Shown: positions 30,097-39,687 of the stretch, in pieces | Layout: the number at the start of each line of letters is the position of its first letter | Position numbering within the stretch: the first letter of the stretch is position 1 | Source of the DNA: Lysobacterales bacterium | GTDB lineage: Bacteria > Pseudomonadota > Gammaproteobacteria > Xanthomonadales > SZUA-5 | Assembly: GCA_022844135.1 (NCBI GenBank) | Contig: JALHMG010000001.1 | Location: 95,021 to 159,020, forward strand | DNA length: 64,000 bases | Reading direction: 5' to 3' | Program-made: the position numbers and the translations under genes | Notes under the pieces: model-generated | The model's input: only the letters and a program-made list of their open reading frames with translations | Told to the model about the DNA's origin: nothing | Database searches by the model: none

Positions 30097-30855
30097 GTGG
30101 TGTCGATTTTTTCAAGAATTGCGAATGCATACGCACGTCGCCATGATCGGAACTATTGGCGCAGGAAATTTGCCGAATCGATAGGGCTTGGTAGCGCACG
30201 ATTTACCAGTCCATTTGCCCTGCATCGCTTGATTGTGCGGTCCGGGACCACCGATTGGCTGGTCTATCGCCAAATCTTTGAGGAACTTGAGTACCAGTGT
30301 CTGCCATCGAACTTTAATCCTGAAACCATTCTCGATCTTGGTGCCAATGTTGGGTATTCGTCTGCTTACTTTCTTACGCGGTACCCTGACGCCAAAGTGA
30401 TTGCGATAGAGCCAGATGGCGACAACTTTGCGGCGCTCTGTGAGAACCTGAAGCCTTATGGAAACCGAGCGTCGGCGCTTCACGCAGCTGTGTGGTCGAA
30501 ACAGGACTTTCTATCGTTGCGGACAGACCACTACCGAGGTGGCGGAGCTTGGGCGAAACAAGTTCGGGTTGATGCGGAGGGCTCGATCGCTGCTTTTGAT
30601 ATTGAAGCTTTGATGCGCCGGTTTGCCCTACCAGAGATTTCGCTGGTCAAGATGGATATCGAGGGCGCCGAAGTGGAGGTGTTCAAGGGCAGCCTCAACT
30701 GGATCGACAACATTGAGGTTCTTGTGGTCGAGCTGCACGATGACAGCGCTTTCGGTTCGGCGAGCCGTGTCGTCGTTCCGGAGATGCAGCGACGTGGTTT
30801 TGAGTCTTGGACTCACGGAGAGTTGACGGTGTTTCGTCGACCGCAGAGCGTCTAA
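30097..30855 (+). CDS. FkbM family methyltransferase
   Basis: 252 residues from GTG 30097 (a second GTG follows immediately). TILDLGANVGYSSAYFL is motif I, VIAIEPDGDNF motif II, and SLVKMDIEGAEVEVFKGSL with VLVVELHDD the FkbM hallmark. It stands alone between the peptidase terminator and prfB and is distinct from the FkbM gene at 5926. Substrate unknown; a sugar or lipid methylation role is possible. No strong ribosome site is visible. Confidence 0.8.
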   Translation: MVSIFSRIANAYARRHDRNYWRRKFAESIGLGSARFTSPFALHRLIVRSGTTDWLVYRQIFEELEYQCLPSNFNPETILDLGANVGYSSAYFLTRYPDAKVIAIEPDGDNFAALCENLKPYGNRASALHAAVWSKQDFLSLRTDHYRGGGAWAKQVRVDAEGSIAAFDIEALMRRFALPEISLVKMDIEGAEVEVFKGSLNWIDNIEVLVVELHDDSAFGSASRVVVPEMQRRGFESWTHGELTVFRRPQSV

Positions 30856-30955
30856 ACGAGCTTACGATACATAGCCTTCTGCGGTTTCTCTCGACCTTAA
30901 GTCACTTGTCGGTCTCGTGCTTGCTAGACTCGTGAGTTTTCTATCAGCCGAAATC

Positions 30956-32051
30956 ATGGAAACCAGTCCCCTCGCCGCCAAGCTTTTAGACCTTCGCCAG
31001 CGCGTCACTGCGCTGAGGGGGTTTCTTTGACTTCGACAACAAGAAAGACCGCCTGGACGAAGTCAGTCGGGAGCTGGAGGATCCGGCAATCTGGAACAAT
31101 CCGGAGAGGGCTCAGGAACTGGGTCGCGAGCGCGCGCGTCTGGAATCGACGGTTCGCGAGCTGACCGAATTGCTCCAGGGTGCGATCGACGGCCAGGACT
31201 TGCTTGAACTCATCATCGCCGAAGACGATGCGGCGTCCTTCGCTCAGCTTGAGGCGGATGCGCTGAAGTTGGAAGTGCGCGTGGCGCGCATCGAGTTCCA
31301 GCGGATGTTCGGCAATCCGATGGACCCCAACCCAGCTTATGTGGACATTCAGGCGGGGGCGGGCGGCACCGAGGCGCAGGATTGGGCGGAGATGCTGCTG
31401 CGCATGTACTTGCGCTGGTGCGAACGTAAGGGCTTCAAAACCGAGTTGCTGGAAGTTAGCGCAGGCGACGTGGCCGGAATCAAGAGCGCCAGCTTACGCG
31501 TCGAGGGCGACTATGCGTTCGGTTGGCTGCGCACCGAGATTGGCGTGCATCGGCTGGTGCGCATTTCGCCGTTCGATTCCAACAAGCGCCGCCACACCTC
31601 ATTCGCCTCGGTTTTCGTCGCACCCGAGGTCGACGACAACATCGAGATCGATATCAATCCAGCGGATCTGAAAACCGACGTTTATCGGTCGAGCGGCGCA
31701 GGCGGTCAGCACGTCAACAAGACCGAGTCGGCGGTGCGTATCACGCACGTTCCAAGCGGGGTTGTGGTCGCTTGCCAGACAGAACGCAGCCAGCATGCCA
31801 ATCGCGACCGCGCGATCAAGATGCTCAAGGCCAAGCTGTACGAGATCGAAGCGCAGAAGCGTAACGCCGAGAAGGATCGACTTGAAGCAACCAAATCTGA
31901 AATCGGCTGGGGCCACCAAATTCGTTCCTACGTCCTGGACGATGCCAGGATCAAGGACCTGCGAACGGGCGTCGAGCGTCGCGATACGCAAACGGTGCTT
32001 GATGGCGATCTCGATGACTACGTGGAAGCCAGCTTGAAGCAGGGGCTCTGA
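30956..32051 (+). CDS. prfB: Peptide chain release factor 2 (programmed +1 frameshift)
   Basis: The gene starts at ATG 30956 and reads 24 codons to an in-frame TGA at 31028-31030; skipping T31028 continues in the +1 frame (Asp-Phe-Asp-Asn-Lys-Lys) to 32051, giving 364 residues. The RF2 stop-recognition tripeptide SPF is at about residues 204-206 and the catalytic GGQ at 249-251 within [19 protein letters not shown]2 releases peptides at UGA and UAA. The frameshift is autoregulatory in the family. lysS follows, as in many gammaproteobacteria. Treating the +1 frame alone as the gene would lose the N-terminus. Confidence 0.97.
31016..31031 (+). promoter_or_regulatory. prfB programmed +1 frameshift site
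   Basis: The sequence AGGGGGTTTCTTTGAC contains an internal Shine-Dalgarno-like AGGGGG, the slippery CTT codon and the poor-context stop TGAC, spaced as in the well-studied E. coli site. Low RF2 slows termination at this TGA and favours slippage into the +1 frame. Confidence 0.95.
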
Positions 32052-32101
32052 CGTGTGTGCAGCTCCACACGCCGCACAGGCGTTTACCTCCGAAAGGGAT
32101 C

Positions 32102-32181
32102 TCACGCGAAGCTACGACGACACGAAGTGGAGTCGGGGAACGTGGTCTTTTCCTCTTTTGTGTCTTCGCGGCTTCGTGTGA
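32102..32181. repeat. Imperfect inverted repeat between prfB and lysS
   Basis: Arms at about 32102-32127 and 32155-32181 are complementary with several mismatches; the right arm includes TCTTCGCGGCTTCGTGTGA. It could form a hairpin in the prfB-lysS transcript. It resembles dispersed intergenic repeats of the kind common in proteobacteria, but no second copy was identified here. Confidence 0.5.
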
Positions 32182-32262
32182 ACAAACTATGGCGGGCTTT
32201 CCTTACGCCGCATTCTCACTGCTGACTCAATGCGTCGCGCCACGGCGCGACCCACAAACGAT

Positions 32263-33756
32263 ATGACTGAAGACAATCACATCATTGCAGAGCGCCGTGC
32301 CAAGCTGGCGCGGTTACGCCAGGACGGCGTCGCGTTCCCGAACGACTTTTCGCCGACAGAGCTTGCGGGTACATTGCAAGCCGAGTACGCGGATACAGCG
32401 CGTTGGGATTCGCCGGCGCTGGATGCTCTCAATCGGTCAGTGACGATTGCAGGTCGCCTGATGGCCAAACGGGTCATGGGCAAAGCCGCGTTCGCAACCC
32501 TCAAGGATCGTTCGGGCGAGACGATCCAGGTGTTCCTGCAGCAGTCGACACTCGGCGATAGGTACGAGTCATTCAAGGGCTACGACATCGGCGATATCGT
32601 TGGTGCCAGCGGTCCACTGATGCGCACTAAAACCGGCGAGCTCAGCGTGCGCGCAACGTCTCTGCGGCTGCTCACTAAATCCTTGCGCCCGTTGCCCGAC
32701 AAATGGCACGGACTTGCCGATACTGAAGTACGCTATCGGCAGCGCTATGTCGATCTGATCGTGAACGACGACGTGCGCCGGACCTTCGTGATGCGCTCGC
32801 AAATCGTACGCTTCATCCGTCAGTTCCTGGAGCGACCGGAGTACGGCTTCCTCGAAGTCGAAACGCCGATGATGCATTACATTCCCGGCGGTGCGACGGC
32901 GCGACCCTTCGTCACGCACCACAACGCACTCGACTTGCAGCTGTATTTGCGCGTGGCGCCAGAGTTGTATCTGAAGCGCTTGGTCGTCGGTGGGCTCGAG
33001 CGTGTTTACGAGATCAACCGCAATTTCCGCAACGAGGGCGTGAGTACGCGGCACAATCCCGAATTTACGATGCTCGAATTCTACTGGGCTTACGCAACCT
33101 TCGTCGATTTGATGGATCTTACCGAGCGCTTGCTGCGCGAACTCGTGATCGAGGTCTGCGGCAGCGAGCGTATCGACTACCAAGGGCAATCCATCGACTT
33201 TAGTGGGGCGTTCGAGCGCCTGTCGATGACCGATGCTGTGTGCCGCCAGAACCCCGACATCGCCATTGGCGATTGTCGCAACGCCGATGCGCTACGCGCG
33301 TATTGTCAGCGCTTGAAGATTCACACCAAAGCCGATTGGGGCTGGGGACGCTTGTTGCAGGAGATCTTCGAAGCGACGGTCGAGTCGACGCTGGTGCAGC
33401 CGACCTTCATCACGCACTATCCGGCGGAAACCTCGCCGCTGTCGCGACGCAACGATGCCGATCCGGCGGTCACGGATCGCTTTGAGCTGTTCATTGTTGC
33501 TCGCGAATTAGCTAACGGCTTTTCCGAGTTGAACGATCCCGAGGATCAGGCCGAGCGTTTCCTGGCGCAGGTTCAGGCCAAAGACGCAGGCGATGCCGAA
33601 GCGATGCATTACGATGCGGACTACATCCGCGCGCTGGAGTACGGCATGCCGCCAACAGCGGGTGAAGGTATCGGCATTGATCGCCTGGCAATGCTGCTGA
33701 CCAACACTGCGTCGATTCGCGACGTTTTGTTGTTCCCTTATTTGCGGCCGGAGTAG
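32263..33756 (+). CDS. lysS: Lysyl-tRNA synthetase (class II)
   Basis: 497 residues. An OB-fold anticodon-binding domain ([19 protein letters not shown]) precedes the class II core: motif 1 in [20 protein letters not shown], motif 2 [17 protein letters not shown], and motif 3 [13 protein letters not shown]. It charges tRNA-Lys. ATG 32263 gives the usual [15 protein letters not shown] start; ATG 32230 is in frame but encodes a hairpin-forming GTCGCGCC repeat. No strong ribosome site is visible for either. Confidence 0.96.
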   Translation: MTEDNHIIAERRAKLARLRQDGVAFPNDFSPTELAGTLQAEYADTARWDSPALDALNRSVTIAGRLMAKRVMGKAAFATLKDRSGETIQVFLQQSTLGDRYESFKGYDIGDIVGASGPLMRTKTGELSVRATSLRLLTKSLRPLPDKWHGLADTEVRYRQRYVDLIVNDDVRRTFVMRSQIVRFIRQFLERPEYGFLEVETPMMHYIPGGATARPFVTHHNALDLQLYLRVAPELYLKRLVVGGLERVYEINRNFRNEGVSTRHNPEFTMLEFYWAYATFVDLMDLTERLLRELVIEVCGSERIDYQGQSIDFSGAFERLSMTDAVCRQNPDIAIGDCRNADALRAYCQRLKIHTKADWGWGRLLQEIFEATVESTLVQPTFITHYPAETSPLSRRNDADPAVTDRFELFIVARELANGFSELNDPEDQAERFLAQVQAKDAGDAEAMHYDADYIRALEYGMPPTAGEGIGIDRLAMLLTNTASIRDVLLFPYLRPE

Positions 33757-33784
33757 GGTCGCCGACGCGTCCTGAGCTGCGCTT

Positions 33785-33920
33785 TTGGTACGCGGACCCA
33801 TGGTCCGCACGCTTTTGCTGTTGCCTCCAGCCGCCGTCACGAATTCGACAGATGCAGACCATGGGTCCGCGTACCAAGAAGCATGCGGACCATGGGTCAG
33901 TAACAAAAGCCGATGCGGAC
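33785..33920. repeat. Palindromic GCGGACCATGGGTC repeat cluster between convergent genes
   Basis: Arms 33785-33808 and 33854-33877 are inverted copies with one mismatch in 24 bases, each also internally near-palindromic around CCATGG. A third partial copy lies at 33885-33898, and a shorter GATGCGGACC follows. They fill the space between lysS and the end of purF and could act in termination. No T-tract is present. Confidence 0.7.
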
Positions 33921-35396
33921 CTAAGCGACTCGCCGCTGTGCCTTGGCCTCATCGTTCCGGAGCAATTCCAACTGCTCCAGATAGGTGCCAGTCAATCCGG
34001 TGATGTACTCGCCCGAAAAGCACGAGGTGTCGAAAGCCGGAATGTCCGGATTGCCCTCCTGCACCGCGGCGATCAGGTCGGCAAGGTCCTGGTAGATCAA
34101 CCAGTCGGCGCCAATGAATTGCTGTACTTCCAGCTCGCTGCGCCCGTGTGCGACCAGCTCTTTAACTGCGGGCATGTCGATTCCGTAGACGTTCGGAAAG
34201 CGAACCGGCGGCGCGGCGGAGGCGAGGTACACTTTGCGCGCGCCCACTTCGCGAGCCATTTGCACGATCTGCTTGCTGGTCGTGCCGCGCACAATGGAAT
34301 CGTCGACCAAGAGCACTACTTTGTCGCGAAACTCGAGTTCGATGGCGTTCAACTTGCGACGCACCGATTTCACGCGCTCTTTCTGCCCCGGCATGATGAA
34401 GGTACGGCCGATATAGCGGTTCTTGACGAAACCCTCGCGGTACTCCACGCCGAGCGCTTTGGCCAAAGGAATGGCCGCGGTACGGGAGGTGTCAGGAATC
34501 GGAATCACAACGTCGATATCGTGATTCGGCCGCTCGCGCAGTATCTTTTTGGCGAGTTTTTCGCCCATGCGCAGTCGCGCCTTGTACACCGATACGTCCT
34601 CGATCATCGAGTCCGGGCGCGCCAGATAGACGTACTCGAAAATGCAGGGCGACAAAAGGCGCTTCGTCGCGCACTGCTGCGCGTGCAGCTTGCCATCGTC
34701 GGTGATCAACACCGCTTCGCCGGGCGCCACATCGCGTTCCAAGCGAAAACCCAGAATGTCGAGCGCCACGCTTTCGCTGGCGAGCGCCCACTCGACGCCC
34801 TCGATGCCGTCGCGCTTGCCGATCACGAGCGGGCGAATGCCGTTCGGATCGCGAAATCCGACCAATCCCAGGCCCAGCACCATCGACACGATTGCGTATC
34901 CGCCGACGCAACGCTGGTGAACGCCGCTGACAGCCTTGAACAGATGGTGCGGTTCCAGTCGGGCGCGCTCGTACGACTGTAGCTCATGCGCAAAAACGTT
35001 GAGCAGGACTTCGGAGTCTGATTCGGTATTGATGTGTCGTCGGTCTTCGGCGTACATCTCGCGCTTCAACGAAGGCGCGTTGGTCAGATTGCCGTTGTGG
35101 GCCAGCGCGATGCCGTAGGGTGAATTCACATAAAACGGCTGGGCTTCCGCAGCGCCTTCAGAGCCGGCCGTCGGGTAGCGACAGTGGCCGATTCCCATCG
35201 CGCCGCGCAAACGACTCATCGAGGCATCGTCGAATACATCTCGCACCAGACCGTTACCCTTCGACAAGTGCAACTTGTTGCCATCGAACGTGGCAATGCC
35301 TGCGGCGTCCTGGCCCCGATGCTGAAGCACCGTCAAGCCGTCGTACAACGCAGTAGCCACATCGCTACGGCCAACGATGCCAATGATTCCACACAT
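33921..35396 (-). CDS. purF: Amidophosphoribosyltransferase
   Basis: 491 residues. Cys2 in MCGIIGIVG is the N-terminal nucleophile of the glutaminase domain, with [18 protein letters not shown] and AHNGNLTN as further class II amidotransferase motifs. The phosphoribosyltransferase domain has [14 protein letters not shown] as PRPP loop. It makes phosphoribosylamine, the first committed purine step. It is the last gene of the dedD-cvpA-purF set, three bases after cvpA. No propeptide precedes Cys2, as in E. coli. Confidence 0.97.
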   Translation of the reverse strand: MCGIIGIVGRSDVATALYDGLTVLQHRGQDAAGIATFDGNKLHLSKGNGLVRDVFDDASMSRLRGAMGIGHCRYPTAGSEGAAEAQPFYVNSPYGIALAHNGNLTNAPSLKREMYAEDRRHINTESDSEVLLNVFAHELQSYERARLEPHHLFKAVSGVHQRCVGGYAIVSMVLGLGLVGFRDPNGIRPLVIGKRDGIEGVEWALASESVALDILGFRLERDVAPGEAVLITDDGKLHAQQCATKRLLSPCIFEYVYLARPDSMIEDVSVYKARLRMGEKLAKKILRERPNHDIDVVIPIPDTSRTAAIPLAKALGVEYREGFVKNRYIGRTFIMPGQKERVKSVRRKLNAIELEFRDKVVLLVDDSIVRGTTSKQIVQMAREVGARKVYLASAAPPVRFPNVYGIDMPAVKELVAHGRSELEVQQFIGADWLIYQDLADLIAAVQEGNPDIPAFDTSCFSGEYITGLTGTYLEQLELLRNDEAKAQRRVA

Positions 35397-35399
35397 GGA

Positions 35400-35924
35400 T
35401 CAGGTCTCAGATTCGGGGGCGGCCGGAGCGCCGGCGCGACAGGCGCCTATCATCTCACGCAATGGGGAAGGCAAGAACGCTTTTCCCGCAATTGCGAGGG
35501 TCTCAAAACGCGGGATGAGTTGCGATTGCCGCCACCACGGATCAGCGCAAAGTGGCGTCCAGCTTCCCACCGCAACCAGCGCCAGTACCGTAAAGCTGCC
35601 GCGCAGCAAGCCAAAGACTGCGCCGAGCATGCGGTCGGTTCCGGACAGGCCTGTTGAACGTACCAATCGGCCAATCAGCCAACTCAGCAACGACCCGATG
35701 ACCAGGACGCCGATGATCAACAGCAGTGCGGCCACGCCCAAGCGCACGGAGGGTACGTCGATGCCTTGCAAATGCGCCGCCAACGGCGATGTGAACTGAA
35801 AGGCTGCCCAGATGGCCGTGATCCAGATGATGATCGACATCGCTTCTACGACGAAACCGCGGATCAGGCTGATCAGCGTCGAGAATCCAATCAACGCCAG
35901 GATGACGATGTCGATCCAGATCAC
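35400..35924 (-). CDS. cvpA: CvpA family membrane protein
   Basis: 174 residues with four hydrophobic helices. IDIVILALIGFSTLISLIRGFVVEAM matches the conserved first helix and RGF loop of CvpA. The C-terminus is short. CvpA genes are commonly upstream of purF; the protein is linked to envelope stress and colicin V export, with the molecular role unsettled. Its start overlaps the dedD stop by four bases. Confidence 0.9.
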   Translation of the reverse strand: MIWIDIVILALIGFSTLISLIRGFVVEAMSIIIWITAIWAAFQFTSPLAAHLQGIDVPSVRLGVAALLLIIGVLVIGSLLSWLIGRLVRSTGLSGTDRMLGAVFGLLRGSFTVLALVAVGSWTPLCADPWWRQSQLIPRFETLAIAGKAFLPSPLREMIGACRAGAPAAPESET

Positions 35925-36865
35925 GGATGGGCGACGACCAACGCGTCCAGCTTGAACTTGGTCTTGACCTCGGCTTGCACCTTGACCGCGTTGTCGCGAC
36001 GCGCCTCGGGGCCGATTCGGACGCGATGGCTGGTTTTCCCACCTGCCAGCTTGATCGGCTCGACGAACGCGGCGTAACCTGCCGCTCGGAGCTTATCCGA
36101 CAGTTCCTTGGCGCCTTCGGCTTTGCTGAACACGCCCACTTGCACCGCCCAGCCAGTCAAGTTTGCGCGTCCTGCGGCGGCGGGTGCGCTCTGTGTCGCG
36201 TTCGCAAGCGCCAGCTCTATCACGTTGCTCGATAAACCCGCGATCTGGCGCTGCGCAGACAAACGCGCGGCGTCAGCTTCAGTGCGTGTTGCGTAGCCTC
36301 TGCTGCGCACGCGATACAGCTTGCGACCACCGGCGCTTTGCAACTCCTCGATACTTGCCGGCACGCCAACTTTGGCGAGATCGGCGATCAGTCCGTCCGC
36401 ATTGTTCTTGTCTGCGTAGCTGCCGAACTGCGCAACGAATCGACCGCCGGCAGCAGGGCTCGGTGCAGGCGGAGCAGGGCGAACCGCTGTTGCTTCGCTC
36501 GATGGCGCCGGGCGAGGAGTGGTCGCAACCGGTGCGGCGGGTGGAACCACGGGCGTTGGCGCAGGTTGCGTTGGGGCCGGCGTAGTTTCGGGAGGAGGCT
36601 CGATCGGCGTCGCTTCTGCAACATCGGTTGCCGAGGTGTCGGGCTCCTCGTTACGCGGTATCGGCGTTGGCGCCGTCATGTCCGGATCGAGAGGCAGCCG
36701 CCTTGTTTCCATTCCAGGCTCGGTCCGCGGCGGGATCGTTAAATCCACTTGTTCGCGCGCCGGTGTCTGCTCTTTGGGGGCGTCGAGCAACATCGGCACA
36801 AAAATCACCGCCAGCAAAATGATTACGGCAGCGCCGATCAGGCGTTGGCGCAGAGCGTCGTCCAT
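35921..36865 (-). CDS. dedD: SPOR-domain cell-division protein (DedD-like)
   Basis: 314 residues. One N-terminal transmembrane helix (LIGAAVIILLAVIFVPMLL), a long Pro/Thr/Ala-rich periplasmic linker, then two SPOR-like repeats: RFVAQFGSYADKNNADGL and GWAVQVGVFSKAEGAKEL. SPOR domains bind denuded septal peptidoglycan. Two SPOR-like units are more than the single one of E. coli DedD. The location ahead of cvpA-purF supports the name. Confidence 0.85.
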   Translation of the reverse strand: MDDALRQRLIGAAVIILLAVIFVPMLLDAPKEQTPAREQVDLTIPPRTEPGMETRRLPLDPDMTAPTPIPRNEEPDTSATDVAEATPIEPPPETTPAPTQPAPTPVVPPAAPVATTPRPAPSSEATAVRPAPPAPSPAAGGRFVAQFGSYADKNNADGLIADLAKVGVPASIEELQSAGGRKLYRVRSRGYATRTEADAARLSAQRQIAGLSSNVIELALANATQSAPAAAGRANLTGWAVQVGVFSKAEGAKELSDKLRAAGYAAFVEPIKLAGGKTSHRVRIGPEARRDNAVKVQAEVKTKFKLDALVVAHP

Positions 36866-36954
36866 CGTGAAAGATTCGCAGCGAGTTGCGACGAAGTATA
36901 GGCCGAGTGCGACCGGCGATAGATCGTCGCTCGTCGTTACCGTTCAAGAATCGG

Positions 36955-38013
36955 CTACGCCAAATCGATCAACTTGACGCCCGGCAGTGCTCTCAAGGGA
37001 GCTGTGCCGAGCAACTGTGCCGGCGTGGCGAAGCCATCAGGCACATTCGCCGACAGGGAGCGTTCGACGCAAGCCAAGGCCGTCAGCACGGTGAAGTCGT
37101 AAGGGTCGGGGCCTTCGACAACGCTGCGCATTTTCGCGCCAACCTCGTTGACCACCTCTCCGAACAAGTAACTTTTGCGTTTCGCGCGTTCGTTGGGCTT
37201 TGGTCCATCCGGTGCCTTTGCGACATGATCTTCCAGCAGCTTGCGCAGAAAGCCACCCGAAAACATCTTGCGATTCTTCAGCACAAAGCGTAGCGCCATC
37301 GGCATGGCGGCGTAGCTGCTGATGTGCGGAATGTCCGTCGAAACACCGGCGCTGAGCACATCTGCGCGCCACGGAAACAGAACCGCGCGCTGTACCTTGC
37401 CGGGCCCAAAATCGATGCTGCGTGATTCGCTTGCGGCCTCGGCGTTCACCAGTTGACCTGATTTGCGCACCACGCCGGATTGCCCCAGGCTTTCCAGAAA
37501 CGTTGCCATGGTGCCCGCGCTGGCGCTGGCTCCCGCCGAAAATGCCAGGGTCAGCGACACGGCATTGGGCTGGCGCTGCTTCAAATGCAGCGCCAGGCAA
37601 TCGCTCGGCAAAATCCCAAAGCCCGCGCCCGGCAACAGCATCACGCCGGCCTCCTTGGCGCGATCGTCGAGACGCTGCAACGACCGGTGATCGGCCACTT
37701 CGCCGGCGATGTCCAGGTAATGCGCTCCGGTGCGCATGCAGGCTTGCGCCAGAGTCGATGCCGTCAGCGAAAACGGTCCCGCACAATTGAGCACGAGGCG
37801 AATGCCCGTCAGCGCCCTATCGATCGCATCCCGCGCCGCCATATCGAAGGGACGAAAGTTCAGTTCCAGCGACTGCGCAAGAGTCTTCAACGAACCGGCA
37901 TCGCGGCCGGCAAGAATGACATTGTGCCCGCGGCGTTTAGCTTCTGCGGCGATCAAACGCCCGGTGTAACCGGTGGCGCCATACAACAACCAGCTGGGTT
38001 TGAAAGCTGCCAT
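36955..38013 (-). CDS. Saccharopine dehydrogenase-like / trans-acting enoyl reductase family protein
   Basis: 352 residues. An N-terminal Rossmann fold, LLYGATGYTGRLIAAEAKRRG, is followed by VLNCAGPFSLTASTLAQAC and HYLDIAGEV, the conserved blocks of this family. LLPGAGFGILPSDCLA is also typical. Members include lipid-related reductases, but the substrate here is unknown. It ends seven bases before the M20 peptidase gene upstream on the same strand, so the two may be co-transcribed. Confidence 0.8.
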   Translation of the reverse strand: MAAFKPSWLLYGATGYTGRLIAAEAKRRGHNVILAGRDAGSLKTLAQSLELNFRPFDMAARDAIDRALTGIRLVLNCAGPFSLTASTLAQACMRTGAHYLDIAGEVADHRSLQRLDDRAKEAGVMLLPGAGFGILPSDCLALHLKQRQPNAVSLTLAFSAGASASAGTMATFLESLGQSGVVRKSGQLVNAEAASESRSIDFGPGKVQRAVLFPWRADVLSAGVSTDIPHISSYAAMPMALRFVLKNRKMFSGGFLRKLLEDHVAKAPDGPKPNERAKRKSYLFGEVVNEVGAKMRSVVEGPDPYDFTVLTALACVERSLSANVPDGFATPAQLLGTAPLRALPGVKLIDLA

Positions 38014-38020
38014 GGCGTTC

Positions 38021-39454
38021 TCAGGCGAGCACGGCGTTGCCGCCGCGGTTGATGTAGTGCTCGTGAATCACCTTGGCCATGCTTGCGGTCAGCTTCTTGC
38101 CCGTCGGTATGTGCAGAAACTCATTGGGCCCATGTGCGTTGGACTTGGGGCCCAACAGCCCAGTCACTACAAATTGCGCATCGGGAAAGCGCTCCTGCAA
38201 CATGTTCATGAAGGGGATCGTGCCGCCTTCGCCCATCGCTGCCGCGCGCGGGCCGAAGAACTGTTGCGACGCCTCGTTGACACTGGCGCGCAGCCATTCG
38301 GCGGTTGCCGGTGCGGCCCAGCCGGTGCCGGACTTCTCCACTTCGAACTCGACCTTCGCCCCATAGGGCGGATCCCTCTCAAGTACTTCCTTTAGGCGCG
38401 CCGAGGCGACGTCCCCGCGCAGCGTTGGTGGCAATCGCACCGACAACTTCACGGCCGTTTGCGGCCGCAGCACATTGCCGGCATCGGTGAGCGAGGGCAG
38501 GCCATCGGCGCCAGTGACGCTCAGCGTTGGGCGCCAGGTGCGGTTGAGCACCAGCTCGGTCAGGTCGTTCGCCATCGGCTGCATGCCAGGCAGGAACGGA
38601 AACTTGTCGTACACCGCCGAGCCCAAAACTGCCGAGGCTTCCTTGGCTTGGTCTATCCGTTCGCCGGGGATGTCCACGTACAGCGCATCGACTTTGATCT
38701 TGCCGGTGATCGGGTCTTCGATACGATCGAGCAACTGCCGCAACAGTCGGAACGAACTTGGAACCACGCCGCTGGCGTCGCCAGAGTGCACGCCTTCCTC
38801 GAGAACTCGAACACGCAGCGTGCCGCCGGCAAGCCCGCGCAGGCTGGTCGTCAGCCACAACTGATCGTAATTGCCGCACCCCGAATCGAGACACACCACG
38901 AGGCTCGGCCTGCCGATCTTGTCGGCGAGATGATTGATGTAAAACGGCAGATCGTAGCTGCCCGATTCCTCGCAGCCCTCGATCAGTATCACGCAGCGTG
39001 AGTGATCGAGGCCGCGCTCTTTGAGCGCCATGATCGCGGTCAGCGATGCGTAAGTCGCATAGCCATCGTCGGCACCGCCGCGTCCGTACAGCTTGTCTCC
39101 CGCAAGCACCGGTTTCCAGGGGTTCAAGTCGACATTCCAGCCGACCATTTCCGGCTGCTTATCCATGTGCCCGTAAAGCAAAACCGTGTCGTCGCCCTTG
39201 CCCGGAATTTCGATGTAGAGCAACGGGGTGCGTCCAGGCAAATCGACGCGCTCCACGATCATCCCGCCGATCGGCTGATCGCGCACCCAGGTTTCCAGCA
39301 AAGCCATTGCCTCGGCCATGTAGCCGCGCTCAGCCCAGTGCGGATCGAACATCGGCGATTTGTTTGGAATCTTGATGTAGGTGCTGAGCTGCGGAACGAT
39401 TTGCTGATCCCACTTGTCGGAGACGAAATCGAGCACTTTCTGGGTGTCGAACAT
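38021..39454 (-). CDS. M20 family metallopeptidase (dipeptidase-like)
   Basis: 477 residues. Zinc-ligand motifs of M20 peptidases are present: LLYGHMDKQPE, YGRGGADDGYATYAS, EGCEESGSYDLP, VVCLDSGCGN and a C-terminal NAHGPNEFLHI. A dimerisation domain sits between catalytic halves (residues ~215-370). Family members cleave dipeptides or related amides. No signal peptide is seen, so a cytoplasmic role is expected. Confidence 0.88.
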   Translation of the reverse strand: MFDTQKVLDFVSDKWDQQIVPQLSTYIKIPNKSPMFDPHWAERGYMAEAMALLETWVRDQPIGGMIVERVDLPGRTPLLYIEIPGKGDDTVLLYGHMDKQPEMVGWNVDLNPWKPVLAGDKLYGRGGADDGYATYASLTAIMALKERGLDHSRCVILIEGCEESGSYDLPFYINHLADKIGRPSLVVCLDSGCGNYDQLWLTTSLRGLAGGTLRVRVLEEGVHSGDASGVVPSSFRLLRQLLDRIEDPITGKIKVDALYVDIPGERIDQAKEASAVLGSAVYDKFPFLPGMQPMANDLTELVLNRTWRPTLSVTGADGLPSLTDAGNVLRPQTAVKLSVRLPPTLRGDVASARLKEVLERDPPYGAKVEFEVEKSGTGWAAPATAEWLRASVNEASQQFFGPRAAAMGEGGTIPFMNMLQERFPDAQFVVTGLLGPKSNAHGPNEFLHIPTGKKLTASMAKVIHEHYINRGGNAVLA

Positions 39455-39687
39455 GGCGGTCGGCCGTTATGCGAAGAGCCCGAGAGTCTACTCGTCTCGC
39501 CGAACGAATGACGCGCCAGCATAGGACGTCAGTCGATAAGCGGTACTTGCGTTCTGTTGTCATACGCGTCACCATACGACCCCGTATGGAGCCGCCGGGG
39601 TTCGACGACATTCGACGCGGTGCATACGTCCAAAACTTGCCTATCCGCGGTCCTTCGGCCGCACTCACGAATCTTGGGAGGGTTCTC

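Noticed and set aside
31028-31030. In-frame stop in prfB taken as a disrupting mutation
   Set aside because: The surrounding AGGGGG...CTTTGAC is the conserved programmed frameshift site, so the gene is intact.
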